A stretch of 64,000 nt of DNA from WHSW01 sp963769945 (GTDB lineage Bacteria > Actinomycetota > Thermoleophilia > Solirubrobacterales > 70-9). A model generated the notes under the pieces. It was not told the origin of the DNA and searched no databases. It was given only the letters and a program-made list of their open reading frames with translations. Shown piece after piece: positions 42,898 to 51,046 of the stretch (the first letter of the stretch is position 1; each line of letters begins with the position of its first letter). The stretch lies in contig CAVYOA010000014.1 in assembly GCA_963769945.1 (NCBI GenBank), positions 372,001 to 436,000 on the forward strand, written 5' to 3'. The translations under genes were made by a program, and so were the position numbers.

Positions 42898-43997
42898 TCG
42901 ATCCGAGGGTGGCGAATCTGGCAAAGATCTTGGTCGGCTACTCGGTCAAAGTTGGCGAGGGGGACACGTGCTTGATCGAGGGGTCGACCGCGGCTGAGCC
43001 GCTTGTCGCTGCCGTCTACGAGGAAGTGCTTCGAGCCGGCGGTCAACCGGTCGTCTCGCTCTCCTTCGAAGGCCAGACTCCGACCTACTACGCCGAGGCC
43101 AGCGACGCCCAGCTGGAGTGGATTTCGCCGCTGTCGGAGTGGGCCGCCGAGGACAGTGATTGCCGCGTCGTGATCGGCGCCGACACCAACACCCGCCAGC
43201 TCTCGCAAACCTCGCCCGACCGCCAGATGAAGCGTCAAGCAGCGACCCGCTCGCTGATGGAGCGGACGATGGCGCGGGCAGCGGAGGGCAGCCACCGCTG
43301 GGTCTACACGCTCTTTCCCACCAACGCCTACGCCTCGGATGCCGAGATGAGCCTGCGCGAGTTCGAGAACTTTTACTTTCACGCCTGCCTCGCCGACGAC
43401 GCCGATCCGCTCGGGGCGTGGAAGCGTGCATCGGAGGAGTGTCACCGCCTCGCGGACTGGATCGACGGTCGTGAGGAGGTCCACATCACCGCGCCGGGCA
43501 CCGACCTCACGCTGGGCGTGGCGGGACGCAAGTTCATCGCCTGCGATGGCGAGCACAACATGCCCGATGGTGAGTTCTTCACCGGGCCGATCGAGGATTC
43601 GGTCGAGGGCGAAGTCTCGTTTCACCTGCCGGCGGTGATCGGCGGCCGCGAGGTCTCGGGAGTGCGCCTGCGCTTCGAGGCCGGCAAGGTGGTCGATGCG
43701 ACCGCCGAGCGCGGCGAGGAGTACCTGATCAACCTGCTCGACACCGACGAGGGCGCCCGGCGTCTGGGCGAGCTCGGGATCGGCACCAACTATGGCATCG
43801 ACCGCGGAACTCGCGACGTCCTGCTCGACGAGAAGATCGGCGGCACCGTGCATCTCGCGGTCGGAGCGAGTTACCCGGAGTCCGGTGGCACCAACGTCAG
43901 TGCGGTACACACCGACATGGTCTGCGACCTTCGCCGAGGCGGGCGCCTCGAGGTCGACGGCGAGCTGCTGCAGGAAAACGGCACCTTCGTCGTTTAA
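42894..43997 (+). CDS. M29 family aminopeptidase (aminopeptidase T type)
   Basis: 367 residues. Family blocks: DPRVANLAKILVGYSVKVGEGD (start), RQLSQTSPDRQMKRQAATRSL, NMPDGEFFTGPIEDSVEGEVSF (two metal Glu, near residue 225), IDRGTRDVLLDEKIGGTVHLAVGASYPESGG, and VHTDMVCDLR near the end with metal His and Asp. Such enzymes remove N-terminal residues with a two-metal centre. Its ATG is coupled to pdxT, an arrangement I have no functional reason for. Confidence 0.92.
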   Translation: MIDPRVANLAKILVGYSVKVGEGDTCLIEGSTAAEPLVAAVYEEVLRAGGQPVVSLSFEGQTPTYYAEASDAQLEWISPLSEWAAEDSDCRVVIGADTNTRQLSQTSPDRQMKRQAATRSLMERTMARAAEGSHRWVYTLFPTNAYASDAEMSLREFENFYFHACLADDADPLGAWKRASEECHRLADWIDGREEVHITAPGTDLTLGVAGRKFIACDGEHNMPDGEFFTGPIEDSVEGEVSFHLPAVIGGREVSGVRLRFEAGKVVDATAERGEEYLINLLDTDEGARRLGELGIGTNYGIDRGTRDVLLDEKIGGTVHLAVGASYPESGGTNVSAVHTDMVCDLRRGGRLEVDGELLQENGTFVV

Positions 43998-44126
43998 ACG
44001 CCGGGCTGGCGGAGCGCAACTTCGCCCGTTCACCGCTGTTTTCACGTAGGCGCGTCGCAATCCGTTTCGCGCCAGGGCGCGAGCGGAGCAAAGAGCAGTG
44101 ACGCCATCGGTGGGATGCCGAAGTCA

Positions 44127-44157
44127 AGCGCGGTCGGACGGGGAGTCCGGCCGCGCT
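44127..44157 (+). terminator. Long hairpin after the pdxST-peptidase operon
   Basis: A 13-bp stem (44127-44139 with 44145-44157, one G-T pair) closes GGGGA. A second small hairpin CGACG-CTTT-CGTCG follows directly (44158-44171). It separates the operon from yebC. Confidence 0.6.
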
Positions 44158-44172
44158 CGACGCTTTCGTCGC

Positions 44173-44178
44173 TAGCCT
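44173..44178 (+). promoter_or_regulatory. -10-like TAGCCT seven bases before yebC
   Basis: Same distance to the start codon as before five other genes without Shine-Dalgarno; fits a leaderless message. Confidence 0.4.
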
Positions 44179-44185
44179 GGGATCG

Positions 44186-44938
44186 ATGTCGGGTCACTCG
44201 AAATGGGCGTCGATCAAGCACAAGAAGGCGGCGACCGACGCCAAGCGCGGTCAGCTGTTCACCAAACTCGCGCGGGCGATCACGGTTGCCGCGCGTGAAG
44301 GTGGGGGAGACCCCGACTCGAACTTCACCCTGGCGGCGGCGATCGAAAAAGCCAAGAGCTACTCGATGCCCAAGGACAACATTCAGCGGGCGATCGACCG
44401 TGGCAGCGGCGCCGGTGCCGGTGACGAGCAGATCGAGCGCGTCGTCTACGAGGGGTACGGCGCCGGTGGTGCCGCGATCTTGGTCGAGACGCTGACCGAC
44501 AATCGCAACCGCACCGGCTCGGAGGTGCGCAATTTCTTCGACAAGCACCGCGGCAGCCTCGGCGAGCCGGGTTCGGTTGCGTGGCAGTTCGAGAAGAAGG
44601 GCGTGGTCATCGTCGACGCCGACCGCTATGGCGAGGAGGATCTGCTGGCCGCGATCGACGCCGGTGCTGACGACGTCGCCGTCGACGGCGACCTACTCAA
44701 GGTGACCACCGAGCCAGCGACTCTGACGGCGGTTCGCGGCGCGCTCGAGAAATCAGGGGTGCAGATCGAGTCGTCCGAGCTGACGATGGAGCCGAACTCG
44801 ATCATCGAGGTCGAGGCTGAAGCGGATGCCCGCGCCCTGATCAAGCTGATGGAGGCGCTCGACGATCACGACGATGTCGAGGCCGTGCACGCGAACTTCG
44901 ACATTCCCGAGAGCCTGCTCGAGCAAGCCGCCGCCTGA
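44186..44938 (+). CDS. yebC: YebC/PmpR family DNA-binding transcriptional regulator
   Basis: 250 residues. The start is diagnostic: MSGHSKWASIKHKKAATDAKRG, then FTKLARAITVAAREGGGDPD, MPKDNIQRAIDRGSG and ILVETLTDNRNRT. Members regulate transcription or ease ribosome stalling; both roles are described in the family. It lies directly before ruvC, the usual position in bacteria. Confidence 0.95.
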   Translation: MSGHSKWASIKHKKAATDAKRGQLFTKLARAITVAAREGGGDPDSNFTLAAAIEKAKSYSMPKDNIQRAIDRGSGAGAGDEQIERVVYEGYGAGGAAILVETLTDNRNRTGSEVRNFFDKHRGSLGEPGSVAWQFEKKGVVIVDADRYGEEDLLAAIDAGADDVAVDGDLLKVTTEPATLTAVRGALEKSGVQIESSELTMEPNSIIEVEAEADARALIKLMEALDDHDDVEAVHANFDIPESLLEQAAA

Positions 44939-45034
44939 TCGCGTTCATCTCACCCTCCAGATCGCCGTCGAGGCCCGGTAGTGGCGGCGCGAAGCTCGGG
45001 GAGGCATCCGGGCGCCGGGGCAGAATCAGTAGAC

Positions 45035-45556
45035 GTGATCCTTGTCATGGGCATCGACCCGGGCATCTCGAACACGGGCTTCGGCGTCGTTCGCGCCGCC
45101 GGCGGGCCGATGAGCGCTGTCGACGGCGGCGTTATCGAGGCGCCGGCGGGCGAGCCGCTCGAGAACCGGCTCGCGCGTATCCATGCAGAGCTCGAGAAGC
45201 TGATCGCCTGGCACGAGCCGGCCGCGGTCGCAATCGAAGACCTTTTCTTCGGCAAGAACGTGCGCTCGGCGGCCGCCGTCGGCCAGGCGCGCGGGGTGGC
45301 AATGCTTGCCGCTGCGCAGCGCGGCATTCCCTGTTTCGATTACACGCCTCAAGCGGTGAAGATGGCCGTCTGCGGTCATGGATCTGCGGACAAGCGCCAG
45401 GTTCAGCAGATGGTTGGCTCGCTGCTGGGCCTGCCGCGCGCGCCCGAGTCCGACCATGCGGCCGATGCCTTGGCAGTGGCGATTTGCCATGCGGGGCACG
45501 CCGGTCAGGCTGCGGCGGTCGACGCCGCGCTGAGTTCGCCTGTGAGCGTCGGATGA
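45035..45556 (+). CDS. ruvC: Crossover junction endodeoxyribonuclease RuvC
   Basis: 173 residues from GTG 45035 (ATG 45047 is four codons later). Cleaves Holliday junctions. Catalytic acids: Asp in VMGIDPGISNTGFG, Glu in AIEDLFFGKNVRSAA, Asp in SDHAADALAVAICHA. GTG is favoured because a -10-like CAGAAT lies eight bases before it. The stop overlaps the ruvA ATG (ATGA). Confidence 0.96.
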   Translation: MILVMGIDPGISNTGFGVVRAAGGPMSAVDGGVIEAPAGEPLENRLARIHAELEKLIAWHEPAAVAIEDLFFGKNVRSAAAVGQARGVAMLAAAQRGIPCFDYTPQAVKMAVCGHGSADKRQVQQMVGSLLGLPRAPESDHAADALAVAICHAGHAGQAAAVDAALSSPVSVG

Positions 45557-46146
45557 TCGCTTCGGTACGCGGCGAGGTGCTCGTGCGCCGTCCCGACCAC
45601 GTCGTCATCGAATCCGCGGGAGTCGGCTATCGCCTCGCGGTCTCGGCCGAAACGCTGAAGGCTGTGCCGGCCAGCGGTAAGTCGATCCTCTTGCACTCGC
45701 ACCTCGTGGTCCGCGACGACGCTATGGCGCTTTATGGGTTTGCCAGCGAAGAGGAGCGCGACCTGTTCTTGCATCTGACCTCGATCTCGGGAATCGGGCC
45801 CAAGGTCGCGGTGGCGATTCTCAGCAGCGGCTCCCCGCGTGAGCTGCTGCGCGCGATCGCCGCCGGCGACGCGAAGCGGTTTCAGGCTGTACCCGGCGTC
45901 GGCAAGCGAACCTCCGAACGAATCATCGTCGAGCTGCGCGAGAAGATCGCCGGCCAGCTCTCCGAGGGCGTCCCGGCGCTTGCAGTCGCACCCGATGACG
46001 ACCCCCGCTCGCTGGCTCGCGACGGGCTCATGAACCTCGGCTACACGCTGCTCGAGGCCGACTCGCTGCTCGAGAAGGCAGATGGCGAAACGCCCGAGCA
46101 GCTGATCGAGGCGGCGCTTCGCAGCGCCAGCAAGGAGGCGGCATGA
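45553..46146 (+). CDS. ruvA: Holliday junction branch migration protein RuvA
   Basis: 197 residues. Tetramer that binds the junction and loads RuvB. OB fold at the N-terminus (MIASVRGEVLVRRPDHVVIESAGVGYRL), two helix-hairpin-helix units (LTSISGIGPKVAVAIL and VPGVGKRTSERIIVEL, residues 75-125) and the flexible C-terminal RuvB-binding domain. Overlaps ruvC and ruvB by four bases each. Confidence 0.96.
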   Translation: MIASVRGEVLVRRPDHVVIESAGVGYRLAVSAETLKAVPASGKSILLHSHLVVRDDAMALYGFASEEERDLFLHLTSISGIGPKVAVAILSSGSPRELLRAIAAGDAKRFQAVPGVGKRTSERIIVELREKIAGQLSEGVPALAVAPDDDPRSLARDGLMNLGYTLLEADSLLEKADGETPEQLIEAALRSASKEAA

Positions 46147-47195
46147 CGATTCGCCGTGACCCCAGCTTCGAGGGAGAGCACGACCAGCCGATTGCCGCCG
46201 CGCGCCTCGCGGGCACCGAGGACGAGTTCGAACGCTCGCTGCGGCCGAACAAGCTCGCCGACTTCGTCAACCAGCGTCAGGTCACGTCGCAGCTCGAGGT
46301 CTTCATCGAAGCGGCCAAGGGTCGCGATGAGTGCCTCGACCACGTCCTGCTCGCCGGCCCCCCGGGGCTTGGCAAGACCTCATTGGCGCAGATCATCGCC
46401 GCCGAGCTCGATGCTCCGTTTCTGCAGACCGCCGGCCCAGCACTCGAGCGCAAAGCCGATATCGCCGCCTTCCTTACCGGGCTCGAGCCTGGGACTGTCT
46501 TCTTCATCGACGAGATCCACCGCCTCAACCGCGCGATCGAGGAGACGCTGTATCCGGCGATGGAGGATCGCCAGCTGCCGATCGTCCTGGGTCAGGGCGC
46601 CGGCGCACGGACCGTGACCCTCGACCTGCCGCCATTTACGCTCGTCGGAGCGACGACGAGGTCTGGCCTGCTCACCACCCCGCTGCGCGACCGCTTCGGC
46701 GTCTCCCAGCGCCTCGAGCACTATGCGCCCGAGGACCTGGCGCTGATCGTGCACCGTTCAGCGAGGATCCTCGAGGTCGAGATCGAGACCGGCGGTGAGC
46801 ATGTGATCGCGCAGCGCTCGCGCGGCACTCCCCGCGTCGCCAATCGCCTGCTCAAGCGCGTGCGCGACTTTGCTCAGGTGCGTGGCGCGGGCGTGATCAC
46901 CGAAGCTGTCGCCAGCGAGGCACTCGGCCTGCTCGAGGTCGACGAGGCTGGCCTCGACCGTCACGACCGCACGATCTTGCAGACGATCGCGGTCAAGTTC
47001 TCAGGCGGGCCGGTCGGACTCTCGACCCTGGCAGCGTCGGTTGACGAGGAACAGGAGACGATTGAGGACGTCTATGAGCCTTACCTGCTGCAGCAGGGGT
47101 TGATCAAGCGCACAGCCCGCGGGCGCGTCGCCACTGCGCGCGCTTTCGAGCACCTCGGCCTTGCCGTGCCCGAGCGAGCCGCGTCGCTGTTCTAG
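46143..47195 (+). CDS. ruvB: Holliday junction branch migration DNA helicase RuvB
   Basis: 350 residues. AAA+ motor. N-terminal ERSLRPNKLADFVNQ, Walker A GPPGLGKTSLAQ near residue 68, Walker B FFIDEIHRLN near 120, sensor 1 GATTRSGLLTTPLRDRFG near 170, and a C-terminal winged helix. First gene product of the classical ruvCAB order to complete the resolvasome. Confidence 0.97.
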   Translation: MTIRRDPSFEGEHDQPIAAARLAGTEDEFERSLRPNKLADFVNQRQVTSQLEVFIEAAKGRDECLDHVLLAGPPGLGKTSLAQIIAAELDAPFLQTAGPALERKADIAAFLTGLEPGTVFFIDEIHRLNRAIEETLYPAMEDRQLPIVLGQGAGARTVTLDLPPFTLVGATTRSGLLTTPLRDRFGVSQRLEHYAPEDLALIVHRSARILEVEIETGGEHVIAQRSRGTPRVANRLLKRVRDFAQVRGAGVITEAVASEALGLLEVDEAGLDRHDRTILQTIAVKFSGGPVGLSTLAASVDEEQETIEDVYEPYLLQQGLIKRTARGRVATARAFEHLGLAVPERAASLF

Positions 47196-47231
47196 CAATG
47201 GCCACTTACCCGGCGTTAGGGAAGCCCTCGC

Positions 47232-47237
47232 TAGGCT
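47232..47237 (+). promoter_or_regulatory. -10-like TAGGCT seven bases before the PAS protein start
   Basis: Supports GTG 47245 as the start of a leaderless message. Confidence 0.4.
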
Positions 47238-47244
47238 TCAGCGC

Positions 47245-47730
47245 GTGCCGTTCTTCATCTGCCCGAACTGCGGAAACCGCGAGCTTGCCGGCGACCGTGC
47301 GGCTGGCCTCACGCCGCGCCCCAAGGCGTGCTCGAAGTGCGGCGCTCCCTTTTTGTTCGAGCTGCTGGACGACTACTACCCGGCTCCTGACGCGGCCTTC
47401 TTCATCTGCGACCAGCAGGCCCGTCTGCTCGACGTCGGGCGAAACGGCTTCGAGCTCACCGGCCTCAAGGACGAGCAGGTCATCGGCCGGCCCGTGCGAG
47501 AGGTTCTCGGCCTCGAGTGGATCGAGGCCGGCGGCGGCGGTGAGACAGCCGACACCGACGGCGACGGCAACACGGATCCGATCGAGACCACACTGGAGTG
47601 GGGCGTGCGCTCGCTCGGCAAGCGCGTCGCCGTGCATGCCGAGGGCGATCTTCCGGCCGAAGCCGTGGCAGACGTCTTTCCCGCCTACGATGACGATGGC
47701 GGACTGTTGCTCGTGCTCACGCCGCAGTAG
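47245..47730 (+). CDS. Zinc-ribbon plus PAS-like domain protein
   Basis: 161 residues. The N-terminus has a zinc ribbon: FFICPNCGNRE and KACSKCGAPFLFELLDDYY. Residues about 50-100 look like a PAS fold (DAAFFICDQQARLLDVGRNGFELTGLKDEQVIGRPVREVLGL). An acidic loop TADTDGDGNTDP follows, then a last beta strand region (LLLVLTP). No output domain is attached, so it may sense and bind a partner. It sits alone between ruvB and secDF. Confidence 0.65.
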   Translation: MPFFICPNCGNRELAGDRAAGLTPRPKACSKCGAPFLFELLDDYYPAPDAAFFICDQQARLLDVGRNGFELTGLKDEQVIGRPVREVLGLEWIEAGGGGETADTDGDGNTDPIETTLEWGVRSLGKRVAVHAEGDLPAEAVADVFPAYDDDGGLLLVLTPQ

Positions 47731-47760
47731 CTTGCCCCTCGGCCCGATAGCCACTCAGCG

Positions 47761-50685
47761 ATGAAGCGTCGCCGCAACCTGATCATCCTCGTCTTCGTGC
47801 TCGTCCTCCTCGGAGGGTCGGCGTATCTGATTACTCAGAGAGAGACCGTTCTCGGCCTCGATCTTCGCGGTGGCACCGAGCTCGTCTACCAGGCACGGCC
47901 AACACCGCAAGTGCCCGAGGTCGCCCCCGAGGACGTCGATCGCGCGATCGAGATCATCCGCGAGCGCGTCGACAGCCTTGGCGTCTCCGAGCCCGAGATC
48001 ACCCGGGTCGGCGCCGACCAGATCGAGGTCGGGCTGCCCGACGTCTCTGACTCCGACCGCGCGATCGACCGTATCGGCACTACCGCCCAGCTCTTCTTCT
48101 ATGACTGGGAGGGCGGGCCTGGCGAGGAGTCCAACGTGGTTCCGCCCAATCCCGAGCTCGACAACGCCGAGGACCGTGGCTACAACCGGCTGATCGATGC
48201 CGTGCGCGCCGCCGAGAAGCGCGACCCGGAGTGCTTTCAAAACCTGTGCACAACCAATGGGCCGACTTACTATCTCTTCGACGCTGACACGTTGCTGCCG
48301 GTCGGCGACCCGTCCGAGGAGCGCGCCGATCTATTCATTCAGACCGACGGTGAGCAGCCACCGAACACCGAGGTGCTGGAGGTGCCGCAGGGCACCGTTG
48401 TCGTCGAGGAGCCAGCGACCGACGATCCCCTGACCGAGGACATCGACGAGGCCGAAACGGGCACCTCGCAGTTCTTCGTCTTGCGCGACCGGCCCGAGCT
48501 CTCGGGCGATCAGATCGAGGACCCCGAGCAGGCCTCGGACCCGACGACGAATCAACCCAACGTAACTTTCAACTTCACCGACGAGGGCGAGGCCGCGTTC
48601 CAGGAGGTGACGAGGCGAATCTCGCTGCGCGGGCAGGAGGAGTTCTTTGCCCAGACGGGCCAGCCGGCGTCGACGGCCAACGACCAGATTGCGTCGGAGT
48701 TCTCGGGCAGCTTCGCGATCGTCCTCGACGGTCAGCTGCAGTCGCGTCCGATCATCAACTTCAAAGAGAACCCCGACGGCATCGACGGCCGCACCGGCGC
48801 TCAGATCTCGGGCAACTTCACCCTGACCGAGGCCCAGGACCTGGCCGAAGTGCTGCGGATCGGTGCCCTGCCGATCAAGCTCGCGCTGATCAGCCAATCG
48901 ACCGTTTCGGCGACGCTCGGTGAGCAGGCGTTGGATCAGGGCTTGATCGCCGGCCTCGCCGGCCTCGGCATCGTCCTGCTGTTCCTGCTCTTCTATTACC
49001 GCTTCCTCGGCCTCATCGCCGGCCTCGGGCTGCTCGTTTACGCGGTCTTCTTCCTCGCTCTGATCAAGCTGATCCCGATCACGATGACGCTGCCCGGGAT
49101 CGCCGGCCTGATCCTCACGATCGGCGTTGCCGCCGACTCGAACATCGTCATCTTCGAGCGCATCAAGGAGGAGGTGCGCGCCGGCAGGTCGATGCTCTCG
49201 GCGATCTCCGAGGGCTACAAGAAGGGCATCGCGACGATCATCGACGCCAACGTGATCACCCTGATTACGGCGTTCATCCTCTTCGTCCTGGCGAGCGCCG
49301 GAGTCAAGGGCTTTGCCTTCACCCTGGGCATCGGCACGATCGTCTCGCTGTTCACCGCGGTCTTGTTCACGCAGGCAGTCCTGGGAGTGCTCGGGCGCTC
49401 GAAGATCCTGCGCTCGCCGACCTTCCTCGGTGCGAGCGGTGAAGGCGCCGGGTGGAGCTTCGACTTCACCGGCTTGAGCAAGTACTTCTTCTCGGCCTCG
49501 GGGCTGATCCTGGCGATCGGCGCGATCGCCTTTGCCGACAAGCAGCTGAACCTCGGTATCGACTTCGAGTCGGGCACCCGAATTCAGGTCGCGCTCGAGC
49601 AGGAGGCCTCCGTCGACGACGTTCGCGAAACGCTCCTCGACGGCGGTATCGATAGCGCCGACACAGCCAAGATCCAAGAAACCGAGAACCCCGAGTTCGG
49701 CGAGTTTGTGTACCAGATCCAGGCGCAAATCTCGCCTAATCAGGCGCTGACGGTCGAGCCGCTGCTCGCAGAGCAGTTCGGCGTGGCCGAAAGCGAGTCG
49801 GGCGATCCGTCGTTCGATTCAACCTCGATCGGGCCGACCTTCGGCGAGCAGATCGCACAGAGCGCGCTCGTCGCGATCATCTTCAGCTTGCTCGTGATCT
49901 CGGCCTATGTCGCAATTCGCTTCGAGGCCAAGTACGCGGTGCCGGTCCTGATCGCGCTCGTCCACGACATCCTCATCACCGGCGGTATCTATGCCCTCAC
50001 CGGTCGCGAGGTCTCGAGCGCCACCGTCGCTGCCTTCCTCACGATTCTCGGCTATTCGATGTACGACGGCATCATCGTCTTCGACCGCATCCGCGAGAAC
50101 GTGCCGCGGATGCCGCGCGCCGCCTTCTCGCAGATCGTCAACCGCTCGATGTCGGAGATCCTGACGCGATCGCTGATCACGGGTCTCTCGACTGCGTTCC
50201 TCGTCACCGTGCTGCTCTTCTTCGGCGGTGAAACGCTGCAGGACTTCGCCTTCGCGATGCTGATCGGGCTGATCTCGGGTACCTACTCATCGATCTTCAT
50301 CGCCGCCCCTGTTCTCACCGCCTGGAAGGAGCGCGAGCCGGCCTATCGTTCGCGCCGTGCACGAATCATCGAGGCGATGGGTTACGTGCCCACCTTTCCC
50401 GAGCAAAACGAGGTCGCCAGGATCGATCAGGCTGAACGCCACGTGCCGAGCGCCCAAGCCGGCGATCCGGCGGCCGAGCCGGAGCGCCCGCAACAGCCGC
50501 CCTCGCTGGAGGAGCCGCCCGTCGCGGTTGCCGATCCGCCGGTCGAACGCTCGGCGCCGGTCGAGCCCAGCGGCGAGGAGGCCGACACCGCCGTGCCCGG
50601 ACGTCCGGGGGCCCGGGCGCAGCGCACGCAGTCAGGCCGCAAGAAACAGACGCGCAGTCAGCGCAAGAAGCGACGAGGGCGCTGA
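47761..50685 (+). CDS. secDF: Fused protein translocase subunit SecDF
   Basis: 974 residues. Uses the proton gradient to help export through SecYEG. SecD half: membrane helix near residues 7-25, GLDLRGGTELVYQA (family signature), a large periplasmic domain to about 370 and five helices to about 555 (LIAGLAGLGIVLLFLLFYYRFL and on). SecF half starts near 563: helix FFSASGLILAIGAIAFA, LGIDFESGTRIQVAL, five helices from about 695 and GLSTAFLVTVLLFF. The last 80 residues are Pro/Glu-rich and end in a very basic tail (SGRKKQTRSQRKKRRGR). A separate secD and secF are usual in many Actinobacteria. The stop overlaps the next start (TGATG). Confidence 0.95.
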   Translation: MKRRRNLIILVFVLVLLGGSAYLITQRETVLGLDLRGGTELVYQARPTPQVPEVAPEDVDRAIEIIRERVDSLGVSEPEITRVGADQIEVGLPDVSDSDRAIDRIGTTAQLFFYDWEGGPGEESNVVPPNPELDNAEDRGYNRLIDAVRAAEKRDPECFQNLCTTNGPTYYLFDADTLLPVGDPSEERADLFIQTDGEQPPNTEVLEVPQGTVVVEEPATDDPLTEDIDEAETGTSQFFVLRDRPELSGDQIEDPEQASDPTTNQPNVTFNFTDEGEAAFQEVTRRISLRGQEEFFAQTGQPASTANDQIASEFSGSFAIVLDGQLQSRPIINFKENPDGIDGRTGAQISGNFTLTEAQDLAEVLRIGALPIKLALISQSTVSATLGEQALDQGLIAGLAGLGIVLLFLLFYYRFLGLIAGLGLLVYAVFFLALIKLIPITMTLPGIAGLILTIGVAADSNIVIFERIKEEVRAGRSMLSAISEGYKKGIATIIDANVITLITAFILFVLASAGVKGFAFTLGIGTIVSLFTAVLFTQAVLGVLGRSKILRSPTFLGASGEGAGWSFDFTGLSKYFFSASGLILAIGAIAFADKQLNLGIDFESGTRIQVALEQEASVDDVRETLLDGGIDSADTAKIQETENPEFGEFVYQIQAQISPNQALTVEPLLAEQFGVAESESGDPSFDSTSIGPTFGEQIAQSALVAIIFSLLVISAYVAIRFEAKYAVPVLIALVHDILITGGIYALTGREVSSATVAAFLTILGYSMYDGIIVFDRIRENVPRMPRAAFSQIVNRSMSEILTRSLITGLSTAFLVTVLLFFGGETLQDFAFAMLIGLISGTYSSIFIAAPVLTAWKEREPAYRSRRARIIEAMGYVPTFPEQNEVARIDQAERHVPSAQAGDPAAEPERPQQPPSLEEPPVAVADPPVERSAPVEPSGEEADTAVPGRPGARAQRTQSGRKKQTRSQRKKRRGR

Positions 50686-50963
50686 TGGCAGCACTCGTTT
50701 GGTTTACGACCGGGATCGCCTTGTGGCACTTCACCGTCTTCATTCCCGACCGCTTCTGGGGCGGCATCGTCGGCGCCCTGCTGGGCGCGACCACCGGCGC
50801 CATGATCACCGGCGCGATCGCTCAGATAGCCCTCGGCGACAGCATCGGCGAGACGGACATTGCCACGGTCCTCTATGCGATTCCGGGCACGGCATTGGGG
50901 CTCGCCGCCGTCTACTTCCTTGGGGTGCGCCAGGAGGAGGCAGTGGAGGCGGCGGAGGCATAG
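50685..50963 (+). CDS. Small membrane protein coupled to secDF
   Basis: 92 residues with about three hydrophobic helices: VWFTTGIALWHFTVFI, GIVGALLGATTGAMITGAIA and VLYAIPGTALGLAAVYFLGV. Ends with acidic AVEAAEA. ATG overlaps the secDF stop by one base. Function unknown; a translocase accessory role is suggested only by the coupling. Confidence 0.7.
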   Translation: MAALVWFTTGIALWHFTVFIPDRFWGGIVGALLGATTGAMITGAIAQIALGDSIGETDIATVLYAIPGTALGLAAVYFLGVRQEEAVEAAEA

Positions 50964-51034
50964 GGATCCGGGATGGGGGGAGTGGGGGTGGCGGAGCCCT
51001 TGCCCTTGGCCGCGGTTCCGTCCTGCACCGTCCT

Positions 51035-51040
51035 TAGCTT
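51035..51040 (+). promoter_or_regulatory. -10-like TAGCTT six bases before recJ
   Basis: The GTG start at 51047 has no Shine-Dalgarno; same leaderless geometry as elsewhere in the window. Confidence 0.4.
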
Positions 51041-51046
51041 GGGCGA

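Noticed and set aside
48331..49728. 465-codon open frame on the minus strand inside secDF
   Set aside because: Antisense frame to a certain gene; typical of GC-rich DNA, with Asp/Gln/Glu/Arg-rich nonsense composition and no motif.
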